A DNA stretch of 64,000 nucleotides. It comes from Bacteroides sp. AN502(2024) (lineage in GTDB: Bacteria; Bacteroidota; Bacteroidia; Bacteroidales; Bacteroidaceae). The position numbers and the translations under genes are program-made. Positions 53,389 through 62,476 of the stretch are shown in pieces. The notes beneath the pieces are model-generated. The model ran no database searches and was not told the DNA's origin. It saw only the letters and a list, made by a program, of their open reading frames with translations. The stretch covers positions 124,001 to 188,000 of the forward strand of contig NZ_JBGFSP010000012.1 of assembly GCF_041227145.1 (NCBI RefSeq). The letters run 5' to 3'. The first letter of the stretch is position 1. Every line of letters begins with the position of its first letter.

Positions 53389-54759
53389 TTATTTTGCCAG
53401 ATCTCCTATCTCGTCTAAATTCTTCTGAATATCGTCATCGGTCAATGAATAGTTCACCAGGTCACCCGCCAAATACTTATCGTAAGAAGCCATATCGATC
53501 AGGCCATGTCCGGAGAGATTAAACAGGATCACTTTTTCTTCCCCTGTCTCCTTGCACCGGTTAGCTTCGCGGATAGTCGCTGCAATGGCGTGGCTGGATT
53601 CAGGAGCCGGAATAATCCCTTCAGACTGTGCAAACAGACAACCTGCTTCGAAAGATTCCAATTGCTGTATATCTACCGCTTCCATCAGATGATCTTTGAG
53701 CAATTGTGAAACGATGACACCTGCACCATGATAACGAAGACCGCCGGCATGGATATGAGCTGGAGCAAAATTGTGTCCCAGGGTAAACATCGGTAGCAAC
53801 GGAGTATATCCGGCCTCGTCGCCGAAGTCATACTGGAACTTACCACGTGTCAACTTGGGACAAGAAGCAGGTTCGGCAGCCACAAAACGAGTCTTTTTCC
53901 CTTCCTGCATCGTGTGACGCATGAATGGGAAAGAGATACCGCCGAAGTTGGAACCACCTCCGAAACATCCGATAACGATATCCGGATATTCACCTGCCAT
54001 TTCCATCTGTTTTTCAGCTTCCAGTCCGATAATAGTCTGGTGAAGAGTCACATGGCTCAGTACGGAACCGAGTGTATATTTACAGTTGGGAGTCATCTGT
54101 GCCAGTTCGATAGCTTCTGAAATGGCTGTTCCCAATGAACCCTGGTAAGTGGGGTGTTTAGTCAGAATATCCTTACCTGCACGCGTAGACATAGAGGGAG
54201 AAGGGGTTACCTGTGCTCCGAAAGTTTGCATGATGCTGCGGCGGTATGGCTTTTGCTCATAACTGATCTTTACCTGATAAACTGCAGCTTCCAGACCGAA
54301 GACTTTGGCTGCGTATGAAAGAGCGGCTCCCCATTGTCCGGCACCGGTTTCAGTGGTGATGTTGGTCACTCCCTCTTTTTTGCAATAATAAGCCTGTGCC
54401 AGTGCGGAATTCAATTTATGTGAACCGATGGGGCTTACACTTTCATTCTTGAAATAGATATGAGCCGGAGTACCGAGTGCTTTTTCCAATCCGTAGGCAC
54501 GAACCAGCGGAGTACTGCGATAATATTTGTACATTTCGCGCACTTCTTCCGGTATTTCGATCCATGCATCGGTCTGATTCAGTTCCTGACGACACAGTTC
54601 TTTAGCGAAAATCGGATACAAGTCTTCTGCTTTCAGCGGCTGTTTGGTTCCAGGATGCAATGGAGGCATAGGCTTGTTGACCATATCAGCTTGGATGTTG
54701 TACCAGTAGTGTGGAATCTCTTCCTCGGGTAAAATATACCTTTTTCTTTTTTCACTCAT
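53389..54759 (-). CDS. TrpB2-type tryptophan synthase beta-like protein
   Basis: A PLP-dependent enzyme of the TrpB2 group. The start at 54759 (MSEKRKRYILPEEEIPHYWY) is the family's usual N-terminus. The PLP-binding lysine lies in NESVSPIGSHKLNSALAQAY, the substrate loop in TETGAGQWGAALSYAAKVFG, and the phosphate-binding glycine loop in VIGCFGGGSNFGG. The length of 456 aa is typical of TrpB2 rather than TrpB1 (~400). It stands outside any trp operon and probably salvages indole with serine. Confidence 0.93.
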   Translation of the reverse strand: MSEKRKRYILPEEEIPHYWYNIQADMVNKPMPPLHPGTKQPLKAEDLYPIFAKELCRQELNQTDAWIEIPEEVREMYKYYRSTPLVRAYGLEKALGTPAHIYFKNESVSPIGSHKLNSALAQAYYCKKEGVTNITTETGAGQWGAALSYAAKVFGLEAAVYQVKISYEQKPYRRSIMQTFGAQVTPSPSMSTRAGKDILTKHPTYQGSLGTAISEAIELAQMTPNCKYTLGSVLSHVTLHQTIIGLEAEKQMEMAGEYPDIVIGCFGGGSNFGGISFPFMRHTMQEGKKTRFVAAEPASCPKLTRGKFQYDFGDEAGYTPLLPMFTLGHNFAPAHIHAGGLRYHGAGVIVSQLLKDHLMEAVDIQQLESFEAGCLFAQSEGIIPAPESSHAIAATIREANRCKETGEEKVILFNLSGHGLIDMASYDKYLAGDLVNYSLTDDDIQKNLDEIGDLAK

Positions 54760-54859
54760 AATATTGTTGTTCTTTAGTTTTTTGTTGCCAAAAGTACTCA
54801 AATTTTTAATATTCAGAAAATTTTGTCAACAAAGAATCGGATTTAATTGTTATTTTAGT

Positions 54860-54867
54860 TAAGTTTG
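54860..54867 (+). promoter_or_regulatory. Candidate -7 element for trkH
   Basis: TAAGTTTG matches TAnnTTTG, 24 bases before the trkH start. No -33 TTTG at the right distance. Confidence 0.4.
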
Positions 54868-54891
54868 CACGACCCTGTTAAAAAAGATGGT

Positions 54892-56721
54892 ATGAAGATT
54901 TATCATAAGTTCTTATTGTATCAGAATAAACTGCTAAAACCCTACGTACGTATCCTGTTAGGACTGGTAGAAGCACTCACTTATCTGGCATCTCTGTTGC
55001 TGATTGTCGGGGTGGTATATGAGCACGGTTTTCCCTTGTCTGTCGTTGAAGTGGCTCACTTGCAGACACTGTATAAAACAGTCTGGATTGTCTTTCTGAT
55101 CGATGTTACTTTGCATATTTCACTGGAATACCGGAATACTAAAAAACAATACCGACGATTAGCCTGGATATTAAACGGGTTATTATATCTTACGTTGGTA
55201 CCCGTTATTTTTTACCGTCCGGAAGAAGAAGGGGCTATTTTGCAGATTTGGGAATTTCTGCATGGGAAGCTTTATCATCTCCTGTTACTATTAGTCCTTT
55301 CCTTCCTCAACTTGTCCAATGGGTTGGTGCGTCTGTTGGGACGGCGCACCAATCCGTCCTTGATATTGGCAGTCAGTTTCATGGCTATTATCCTGATTGG
55401 AGCGGGCCTGCTGATGCTTCCGCGCTGCACGGTGAATGGCATTACCTGGATAGACTCTTTATTTACAGCCACCAGTGCCGTATGTGTTACAGGATTGGTT
55501 CCGGTAGATGTATCTACCACATTCACAACTTCCGGATTAGTCGTCATTATTCTATTGATTCAGATAGGTGGATTGGGAGTGATGACATTAACCAGTTTCT
55601 TTGCCATGTTCTTCATGGGGAACACTTCCATTTACAATCAGCTCGTTGTGCGTGATATGGTCAGCTCCAATTCGTTAAGCTCCTTACTGTCCACCTTATT
55701 ATATATATTAGGCTTTACTTTAGTGATTGAAGGGATGGGCATGCTCTCGATCTGGCTTAGTATTCACGGTACGTTGGGAATGACTTTGAAAGAGGAGTTA
55801 GGTTTTGCTGTTTTCCATTCTATATCGGCTTTTTGTAATGCCGGTTTTTCTACGCTTTCCGGTAATTTAGGGAATCCGATGGTGATGACCGGTCATAACG
55901 GACTGTTTATTTCCGTTTCTTTGCTGGTAATCTTCGGGGGGATCGGTTTCCCCATTCTTGTCAATTTCAAGGATATTGTAGTATATCACCTACGCCGTTT
56001 CTGGAAGTTAGTCCGTACACGCAAGCTGGAACGTCATAAAATGCAGCATCTTTATAACTTGAATACGAAGATCGTGTTACTCATGACTTTCCTGCTTTTA
56101 TTAATCGGTACCTTAGTGATTGCTGCTTTTGAGTGGAATGCTTCTTTTGCGGGTATGCCTTGGACTGACAAATGGACCCATGCCTTCTTTAATGCCACTT
56201 GTCCGCGGACAGCCGGTTTCAGTAGTGTCGATCTGACCTCGTTGAGCGTTCAGACTTTATTGATTTATCTGTTCCTGATGTGGATTGGCGGTGGCTCACA
56301 GTCTACGGCGGGTGGTGTGAAAGTGAATGCTTTTGCGGTCGTCGTTCTGAATCTTGTAGCCGTATTACGTGGCACTGAACGGGTGGAAGTGTTGGGCAGA
56401 GAATTGTCGTATGATTCAATCCGGCGTTCCAATGCAACAGTAGTCATGTCATTGGGAGTGTTATTCATTTTTATTTTCACATTGAGCCTACTCGAACCGG
56501 GTGTGTCTATTATGGCATTGACTTTCGAATGTGTCTCTGCACTCAGTACTGTGGGATCCAGTCTGAATCTGACCCCTCATTTGTGTGATGCCAGTAAGTT
56601 GTTGGTATCTTTGTTGATGTTTATCGGACGTGTGGGGCTGATTACATTGATGTTGGGAATTGTCAAACAGAAAAAGAATACCAAATACCGTTATCCGAGT
56701 GATAACATTATAATAAACTAA
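54892..56721 (+). CDS. TrkH/KtrB-family potassium uptake protein
   Basis: A 609-residue K+ transporter. The ATG at 54892 (MKIYHKFLLYQNK) is preferred over an upstream TTG that overlaps the promoter. Selectivity-filter-like P-loops are visible as TATSAVCVTGLVPVD near residues 192-206, SISAFCNAGFSTLSG, NATCPRTAGFSSVDL and CVSALSTVGSSLNL, and the family WIGGGSQSTAGGVK motif near 464-477. It lies 4 bases upstream of the trkA-like gene, with which it forms the complete transporter. Confidence 0.93.
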   Translation: MKIYHKFLLYQNKLLKPYVRILLGLVEALTYLASLLLIVGVVYEHGFPLSVVEVAHLQTLYKTVWIVFLIDVTLHISLEYRNTKKQYRRLAWILNGLLYLTLVPVIFYRPEEEGAILQIWEFLHGKLYHLLLLLVLSFLNLSNGLVRLLGRRTNPSLILAVSFMAIILIGAGLLMLPRCTVNGITWIDSLFTATSAVCVTGLVPVDVSTTFTTSGLVVIILLIQIGGLGVMTLTSFFAMFFMGNTSIYNQLVVRDMVSSNSLSSLLSTLLYILGFTLVIEGMGMLSIWLSIHGTLGMTLKEELGFAVFHSISAFCNAGFSTLSGNLGNPMVMTGHNGLFISVSLLVIFGGIGFPILVNFKDIVVYHLRRFWKLVRTRKLERHKMQHLYNLNTKIVLLMTFLLLLIGTLVIAAFEWNASFAGMPWTDKWTHAFFNATCPRTAGFSSVDLTSLSVQTLLIYLFLMWIGGGSQSTAGGVKVNAFAVVVLNLVAVLRGTERVEVLGRELSYDSIRRSNATVVMSLGVLFIFIFTLSLLEPGVSIMALTFECVSALSTVGSSLNLTPHLCDASKLLVSLLMFIGRVGLITLMLGIVKQKKNTKYRYPSDNIIIN

Positions 56722-56725
56722 AGAT

Positions 56726-57412
56726 ATGAAGTGCATTATTATCGGTTTAGGAAATTACGGTCATGTGTTGGCGGAGGGATTGTCTGCGTTAGGACACGAG
56801 ATTATTGGTGCGGATATCAGTGAAAGTCGCGTAGATTCAATCAAAGATAAGGTTGCTACGGCTTTCGTCATTGATGCCACTGACGAACAATCATTATCGG
56901 TGTTGCCATTAAAGAGTGTGGATATAGTCATTGTAGCAATTGGCGAGAACTTTGGCGCATCGATACGTGTCGTTGCTCTGTTAAAGCAGAAAAAGGTTTC
57001 GCGCATCTTTGCCCGTGCTATTGACACCGTACATAAAGCGGTGCTTGAGGCCTTTAATATTGAAAAAATCCTGACACCGGAAGAAGATGCTGCCCGTAGT
57101 CTGGTGCAACTGCTCGATTTCGGTACAAACATGGAAGGGTTCCGCATTGATCAGGATTATTATGTGGTGAAGTTCACGGTTCCGAAGAAATTTGTAGGAT
57201 ATTTTGTGAATGAGCTAAACCTGGATGAAGAGTTTCATCTGAAAATGATAGGCTTGAAACGGGCGAATAAGATAACCAATTGCCTGGGTATCTCTCTGAC
57301 CGAACTTCATGTGAAGAACGAATTGCCGGAAAATGAGAAAGTGGAAGAAGGAGACGAATTGGTCTGCTACGGCAAGTACCATGATTTCCAAAATTTCTGG
57401 AAAGCGATTTAG
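56726..57412 (+). CDS. TrkA/KtrA-family regulatory subunit
   Basis: A 228-residue cytoplasmic gating subunit. The RCK_N Rossmann motif GLGNYGHVLAEGLSALGHEI-type (IIIGLGNYGHVLAEGL) binds nucleotide, with the acidic end of strand two at GADIS, and the C-terminal RCK_C half starts around residue 140. It follows trkH by 4 bases and is co-transcribed with it. Confidence 0.93.
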   Translation: MKCIIIGLGNYGHVLAEGLSALGHEIIGADISESRVDSIKDKVATAFVIDATDEQSLSVLPLKSVDIVIVAIGENFGASIRVVALLKQKKVSRIFARAIDTVHKAVLEAFNIEKILTPEEDAARSLVQLLDFGTNMEGFRIDQDYYVVKFTVPKKFVGYFVNELNLDEEFHLKMIGLKRANKITNCLGISLTELHVKNELPENEKVEEGDELVCYGKYHDFQNFWKAI

Positions 57413-57459
57413 AGTCGTTTATCAGTAACGGGCTTTTGGATGCGTATAAGTTCGTCTCC

Positions 57460-59907
57460 CTATTTCGTTTGAATACGAATATTTCCGGCTTTCACTCCGT
57501 TTGCTTTGGCTGTAAAGACAATCTCTCCGGCAGTTTCACCGGCTTGCAGGATAGCTGTCAACATACCGCTGAAAGCATGCATCTTCGGAAGATGGAATTG
57601 CTCCAGGTTTGTCGGGTCACCATTGGCGGCAGCACGATATTTACCCGTTCCCTTTACTGAGAAGGTTATCAGACGATTATCGGCAGGGCAGAGATTACCG
57701 TCTTTGTCTACGATTCTAACAGTGACATAAGCCAGGTCTTTTCCATCTGCTGTCAGTTCGTTACGGTTGCTCACCAGTTCGATGTGATGGGGCTTTCCGG
57801 CGGTACGGACTACTCTTTCCGCTACTGCTTTTCCGTTTTTGTCGTAGGCTACTACTTTCACTTCGCCCGGTTCGTACTTTGTGTCCATCCACATCAGACG
57901 ATAGCGGTTCTTCAGCGAACGGTTGTTCTTGCTTTGTTTACCATAACTTTTGCCATTGATGAACAACTCGGCAGTAGGATAGCTGGTATATACAAAAACC
58001 GGCGTCACTTGACCTTCACGTCCCGGCCAAGTCCAGTGGGGCAGGATATGTAGTGTTTCCGCTTCCTTATTCCATACGCTGCGGTAAAGATAATAGCGGT
58101 CTTTGGGCAAACCGGCAAGGTCGATGATACCAAACATCGAACTGTGATTAGGCCATGAATCGGTATCATAAGGGGAAGGCTCACCCAGATAATCAAATCC
58201 GGTCCATACGAACTGTCCGATGGTCCAATGATTATCGTCGGCTAATGCAAAATCCTCGTCCGGAATATTCGACCAAGGACAAACCTCCACGTCATAAGAA
58301 GAGCATTGGTGATCTTCATATTTAGCTCCTTTCTTATCTTCCACCGGGAACTTGTACACGCCGCGTGAGCTGACGGTAGAAGCTGTTTCACTACCCAGAA
58401 TCAGATTCTGCGGGAGTTGGTCATACGACTCTTTATAGCGTTGCGTACGGTAGTTAAGTCCCGGAATGTCGATCATAGCAGCAAATCCGTTAGCAAGTAC
58501 ACAAGTCACCTGATCCATTCCGCAAGTGACAGGACGTGTCGGATCTTCGCGGTGGCAGATGTCCTGTAGGAACTGGGCTACTTTATAACCGGCAGGACTG
58601 CATTGAGTCGGAACTTCGTTGCCGATACTCCAAATGACCACACAAGGGTTATTTCGATAATTGTGGAGCATATTTACCAGATCACGTTCAGCCCATTCAT
58701 TGAAATAACGGTGATAACCGTTTTCACACTTGGCGATATCCCATTCATCGAACGGTTCAATCATCATCATAAATCCCATTTCGTCACACAATGCTACGAG
58801 CTCGGGAGCCGGCATATTGTGAGAAGTACGGATAGCGTCACATCCCATATCTTTGAGCAATGTAAGTTGATGACGAAGCGCTGCCACATTAATAGCGGTG
58901 CCCAGCGGACCTAAATCATGATGATTACATACCCCTTGGAATTTGCGGTGTTTTCCGTTCAGATAGAAACCTTTGTCGGCAATATACTCTATGCTGCGGA
59001 TACCGAAACGGGTCGTGTAAGTATCTACCAGTTTATCGCCTGCATATATGTGGGAGACAGCCTTGTAGAGTGACGGACTTTCCGGCGACCATAGCTCGGG
59101 TTCGTTTACGATAAAATTTTGTTCGAGGGGCTGCCCGTGATTGATGCGGATCGTATTCTCTTTGCTTGCAACCACCTTTCCGCTCGGAGAAAGAATTTCC
59201 GTTTTTATACGGATAGCTGTTTTCTTCCCTACGTTGTCTATTTTTGTGTGGAGCCGTATGGCTGCAAAGTCCTTGCTGACATGAGGAGTAGTGATGTGTG
59301 TTCCCCATACAGGTACATGCACTTTGTCCGTCACAATCAAGTGCACATTACGATACAACCCTGCTCCCGGATACCAGCGCGACGATTGCGGACGGTTTTC
59401 CAAACGCACGGCCAGTGTGTTGTTTTTACCGTCTTTATTTAGTAAAGAAGTTACCTTACAGTGAAAAGAATTATAGCCGAAAGGCCAGAAGCAAGCCTCT
59501 TTCCCGTTTACATAGACACGTGCCTCGCTCATGGCGCCATCAAAGAGCAGCGTCACCTCCTTGTCGGCAGGAGCATCAAAATGGGTTCGATACCATCCGG
59601 TGCCTACATAAGGGAGTCCGCCGGTACGTCCGGTTTTCAAGGAGGCCTTTTTCTCGAAGTTCTGTGTCACAGCCACATTCTGCAGGTCATTATTCATATC
59701 GAATGGACCGAAAATCGCCCAGTCGTGCGGAATAACAACCGACTCCCATTGAGTGTCATTAAACTCCGGCTGACCAGCCTCTTTAAAGTCTCCTTTACTG
59801 AATTTCCAGTTTTTCTCGAGCAGCGTCTCACTGCGTTGTGCTTGCAATGTGCAAGCGATTCCCATCAAAAGTACAGCTAATAACTGCTTGGGGTGTCTCA
59901 TGTTCAT
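57460..59907 (-). CDS. GH2-family glycosidase with DUF4982
   Basis: An 815-residue exported GH2 enzyme (beta-galactosidase/glucuronidase type). A signal peptide ends CTLQAQ. The order is sugar-binding jelly roll (RWYPGAGLYRNV), Ig-like domain, TIM barrel with the acid/base Glu in WSIGNEVP near residue 425 and the nucleophile Glu in LGSETAS near 510, then DUF4982 and an Ig-like C-terminal domain. It ends 47 bases from the convergent trkA. The exact substrate cannot be read from the sequence. It is not part of a SusCD locus here. Confidence 0.92.
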   Translation of the reverse strand: MNMRHPKQLLAVLLMGIACTLQAQRSETLLEKNWKFSKGDFKEAGQPEFNDTQWESVVIPHDWAIFGPFDMNNDLQNVAVTQNFEKKASLKTGRTGGLPYVGTGWYRTHFDAPADKEVTLLFDGAMSEARVYVNGKEACFWPFGYNSFHCKVTSLLNKDGKNNTLAVRLENRPQSSRWYPGAGLYRNVHLIVTDKVHVPVWGTHITTPHVSKDFAAIRLHTKIDNVGKKTAIRIKTEILSPSGKVVASKENTIRINHGQPLEQNFIVNEPELWSPESPSLYKAVSHIYAGDKLVDTYTTRFGIRSIEYIADKGFYLNGKHRKFQGVCNHHDLGPLGTAINVAALRHQLTLLKDMGCDAIRTSHNMPAPELVALCDEMGFMMMIEPFDEWDIAKCENGYHRYFNEWAERDLVNMLHNYRNNPCVVIWSIGNEVPTQCSPAGYKVAQFLQDICHREDPTRPVTCGMDQVTCVLANGFAAMIDIPGLNYRTQRYKESYDQLPQNLILGSETASTVSSRGVYKFPVEDKKGAKYEDHQCSSYDVEVCPWSNIPDEDFALADDNHWTIGQFVWTGFDYLGEPSPYDTDSWPNHSSMFGIIDLAGLPKDRYYLYRSVWNKEAETLHILPHWTWPGREGQVTPVFVYTSYPTAELFINGKSYGKQSKNNRSLKNRYRLMWMDTKYEPGEVKVVAYDKNGKAVAERVVRTAGKPHHIELVSNRNELTADGKDLAYVTVRIVDKDGNLCPADNRLITFSVKGTGKYRAAANGDPTNLEQFHLPKMHAFSGMLTAILQAGETAGEIVFTAKANGVKAGNIRIQTK

Positions 59908-59929
59908 TTTGGCTTTTCCTTCTTTCCTG

Positions 59930-59959
59930 CAAATATACGGAAAAAGTGGGTTACATTTG
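59930..59959. promoter_or_regulatory. Back-to-back -7 elements for GH2 and DUF4738 genes
   Basis: TATATTTG on the minus strand (59930-59937) faces the GH2 gene, and TACATTTG on the + strand (59952-59959) faces the DUF4738 lipoprotein. Both match TAnnTTTG; -33 elements are not evident. Confidence 0.45.
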
Positions 59960-60016
59960 TAAATATCCTGCTCTTTTTGTTCCTTTGCTATCCATTTATA
60001 AACAAAAAATTGATAT

Positions 60017-60553
60017 ATGAAAAAACTAATTTATGGGCTTTTACTGCTGATGGCAGTAGCTGTGAGTGCATGTGGCGGTAAAAAAGGATCTTCAGATAAT
60101 AAGTCGACACTGGCAACGATGGACAGTGTCGATGCTCAAGGATTGCAGCGTATGCAGACGTCTAAGAGCGAAACTGACTTTAAGTTTAAGGGAAAAGATT
60201 ATCATTCCTTCGTCTCGCGTACTCCGGATGAAAATCTGCCCCATGTGACAAACGAGATGGGAGACACCTATGTCGACAATAAAATCGTGCTGCACCTGAC
60301 GTGTGATAACAAAACCGTGTTGAACAAGACCTTTACCAAGAATGATTTTTCATCGGTAGTCGATGCGGACTTCCTGTCAAAGTCTATATTGGAAGGCATT
60401 GTATATGATAAGACTACCCCGCAGGGAATTGTGTATGCAGCAAGTGTCTGTTACCCACAGACAGATTTGTATATGCCGCTTTCCATAACGATTACTGCTG
60501 ATGGAAAGAAGATGAGTATACAGAAAGTGGATATGCTTGAAGAAGATATATAA
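60017..60553 (+). CDS. DUF4738 lipoprotein
   Basis: A 178-residue lipoprotein with signal MKKLIYGLLLLMAVAVSAC (lipobox Cys at 19). The mature part (FKFKGKDYHSFVSRTPDE, VDNKIVLHLTCDNKTV, SVVDADFLSKSILEGIVYD) matches DUF4738 proteins of Bacteroides. The function is unknown. It lies 20 bases upstream of the capsule-locus recombinase but is probably a separate unit. Confidence 0.82.
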   Translation: MKKLIYGLLLLMAVAVSACGGKKGSSDNKSTLATMDSVDAQGLQRMQTSKSETDFKFKGKDYHSFVSRTPDENLPHVTNEMGDTYVDNKIVLHLTCDNKTVLNKTFTKNDFSSVVDADFLSKSILEGIVYDKTTPQGIVYAASVCYPQTDLYMPLSITITADGKKMSIQKVDMLEEDI

Positions 60554-60573
60554 AATCATTAGTGATGTAAATT

Positions 60574-61518
60574 ATGAACAAAAATGGATTTAGCCGGTGT
60601 GCAGAGTTCTACATCGGCCGTTTACAAAAGGAAGGGAGGTATTCTACAGCACATGTCTATAAGAATGCTCTCTTCTCTTTTAGAAAGTTTTGCGGCACGT
60701 CCCATGTGTCGTTCGGACAGGTCACCCGCGGGCGTTTACGACGTTACGGGCAGTATCTTTACGAGTGTGGCTTGACACTCAACACGATTTCTACGTATAT
60801 GCGTATGCTTCGTTGTATTTATAATCGGGGAGTGGAAGCAGGTCGTGCACCTTATGTGCCGCGATTGTTTCACGATGTTTATACGGGAGTGGATGTTCGT
60901 CAAAAGAAAGCCCTGCCCGCTGTCGAATTGCATAAGCTTCTGTATGAAGATCCCAAGTCGGATCGATTGCGTCGAACACAGGCCATTGCCTGCCTGATGT
61001 TCCAGTTCTGTGGAATGTCGTTTGCAGATCTGGCCCATCTGGAGAAATCTGCCTTGGATCAGAATGTATTGCGGTATAACCGAATCAAGACCAAGACTCC
61101 GATGAGTGTGGAAGTGCTTGATACGGCAAAGGAAATGATCAATCGGCTCCGTAGCAGGGAAGAGGCTCAACCCGATCGTCCGGATTATCTGTTTGACATT
61201 CTTAGTAGTGATAAGAAACGGACGGATGAACGGGCTTATCGGGAATACCAGTCCGCCCTGCGTCAGTTCAATAATTGTTTGAAAGACTTGGCCAGAGCCT
61301 TACATCTGAAGTCTCCCGTCACTTCTTACACCCTCCGCCATTCCTGGGCCACGACCGCCAAGTATCGGGGAGTATCGATCGAAATGATTAGTGAATCATT
61401 GGGACACAAATCTATCAGAACCACACAAATCTATTTGAAAGGCTTCGGTCTTAAAGAACGCACAGAGGTAAATAAGGGGAATTTATCTTACGTGAGAAAC
61501 TGTTGTGTAGACAGATAA
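60574..61518 (+). CDS. Tyrosine recombinase of the capsule locus
   Basis: A 314-residue tyrosine recombinase with an N-terminal SAM-like core-binding domain and a C-terminal catalytic domain. Visible catalytic features are R255 in SYTLRHSWAT, H278 in ESLGHKS and Y287 in TTQIYL. The first catalytic Arg usually sits in an RGMSF-type motif in this family; here the sequence is FCGMSFADLAHL with Cys at 146. Genes of this type stand at the start of many Bacteroides capsule loci and invert the neighbouring promoter. The invertible segment starts 37 bases after the stop codon. Confidence 0.88.
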   Translation: MNKNGFSRCAEFYIGRLQKEGRYSTAHVYKNALFSFRKFCGTSHVSFGQVTRGRLRRYGQYLYECGLTLNTISTYMRMLRCIYNRGVEAGRAPYVPRLFHDVYTGVDVRQKKALPAVELHKLLYEDPKSDRLRRTQAIACLMFQFCGMSFADLAHLEKSALDQNVLRYNRIKTKTPMSVEVLDTAKEMINRLRSREEAQPDRPDYLFDILSSDKKRTDERAYREYQSALRQFNNCLKDLARALHLKSPVTSYTLRHSWATTAKYRGVSIEMISESLGHKSIRTTQIYLKGFGLKERTEVNKGNLSYVRNCCVDR

Positions 61519-61555
61519 TAGATACTTAATTTGTTGATAATCAGAAGTAAAATGT

Positions 61556-61579
61556 GTCTGTTACTTCTTAGGTAACGGA
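61556..61579 (+). repeat. Left inverted repeat of the invertible capsule promoter
   Basis: GTTACTTCTTAGGTAACGGA (61560-61579) is an exact complement of 61831-61850. Extending outwards to 61556 and 61854 gives 24 bp with one mismatch. The repeat is itself partly palindromic (GTTAC...GTAAC). Confidence 0.92.
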
Positions 61580-61830
61580 ACTTAAATTTGGTGCAAATAT
61601 AGACAAAAACACGAATAGTTAGCAAATATTCTCCCATTTTTTTTCGTTTTATCTGAAACATAGAGCAAAAAACTATCTGAACATGAAATAAGCTTATTTC
61701 CATGCTCTCTACTTTTTCATTGCCTAATTCAATCGTTTTCTTATTGAACATTAGGCTTTTCCATATTTCACGCCTTTGTCATGTGTGTGATTTCTATTTT
61801 CATTGTAGTATGCGTTTCGTGTGTGTATAA
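61580..61830 (-). promoter_or_regulatory. Invertible promoter segment, OFF orientation
   Basis: This 251-base segment lies between the inverted repeats. The only full Bacteroides promoter seen reads leftwards: TTTG (complement of 61623-61626), a 21-base gap, then TATATTTG (complement of 61594-61601). It points away from upxY toward the recombinase. Near the middle is a 16-base perfect palindrome, GAAATAAGCTTATTTC (61685-61700). No TAnnTTTG is found in the rightward direction. Confidence 0.75.
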
Positions 61831-61854
61831 TCCGTTACCTAAGAAGTAACGGAC
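61831..61854 (-). repeat. Right inverted repeat of the invertible capsule promoter
   Basis: TCCGTTACCTAAGAAGTAAC (61831-61850) is the partner of the left repeat. It ends 20 bases before the upxY start codon. Confidence 0.92.
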
Positions 61855-61873
61855 TAGTATGGGGTAAAAAAGT

Positions 61874-62449
61874 ATGATTCTAACGCAAGAGACTTTAAGT
61901 GCTGGGCCTAGTAATGGGACAGGGGAAGGCGTAGCACACCCTAAACGCTGGTATGTCGCCTTGGTTCGTATGCATCATGAGAAGAAAGTGGCCGAGCGTT
62001 TAGGCAAGATGGGGATTGAAAATTTTGTACCGGTCCAGCAGGAAGTACATCAATGGAGCGACCGCCGCAAGGTGGTCGAATGTGTGTTGCTTCCCATGAT
62101 GGTTTTTGTACATGCGGATGGGAAAGAACGCAAAGAGGTCCTTTCCCTGTCTACGGTGAGCCGGTATATGGTCATGCGCGGTGAGAGCAGTCCTGCAGTA
62201 ATTCCCGATGATCAGATGGCCCGTTTCCGTTTTATGCTCGACTATTCGGAAGAGTCGATCAGTATGAACAGTGCTCCCTTGGCACGTGGTGAGAAGGTCC
62301 GTGTCATCAAAGGTCCTTTGACGGGGCTTGTGGGCGAGCTTGTCACGGTTGGCGGCAAGAGTAAGATTGCTGTCCGTCTGAATATGCTGGGATGCGCCTG
62401 CGTCAATATGCCCATCGGTTATGTCGAAGCTGTCTGCGAGAAAAACTAA
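61874..62449 (+). CDS. upxY: UpxY-family NusG-like transcription antiterminator
   Basis: A 191-residue NusG paralogue that lets RNA polymerase read through the capsule operon. The NGN domain starts KRWYVALVRMHHEKKVAERL and contains the recruitment loop FVPVQQEVHQWSDRRKVVE. The KOW-type motif is near residues 138-150 (GEKVRVIKGPLTGLVGELV). It is the first gene of the capsule operon, 20 bases after the right inverted repeat, so its expression depends on the invertible promoter. No upxZ gene follows it in this window. Confidence 0.93.
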   Translation: MILTQETLSAGPSNGTGEGVAHPKRWYVALVRMHHEKKVAERLGKMGIENFVPVQQEVHQWSDRRKVVECVLLPMMVFVHADGKERKEVLSLSTVSRYMVMRGESSPAVIPDDQMARFRFMLDYSEESISMNSAPLARGEKVRVIKGPLTGLVGELVTVGGKSKIAVRLNMLGCACVNMPIGYVEAVCEKN

Positions 62450-62476
62450 TCCAGTCATCATTTATCCTCCGTTTAC

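Noticed and set aside
54760..54891. Tryptophan-related riboswitch or attenuator before trpB2
   Set aside because: The region is short and AT-rich, with no leader peptide carrying Trp codons and no paired stems.
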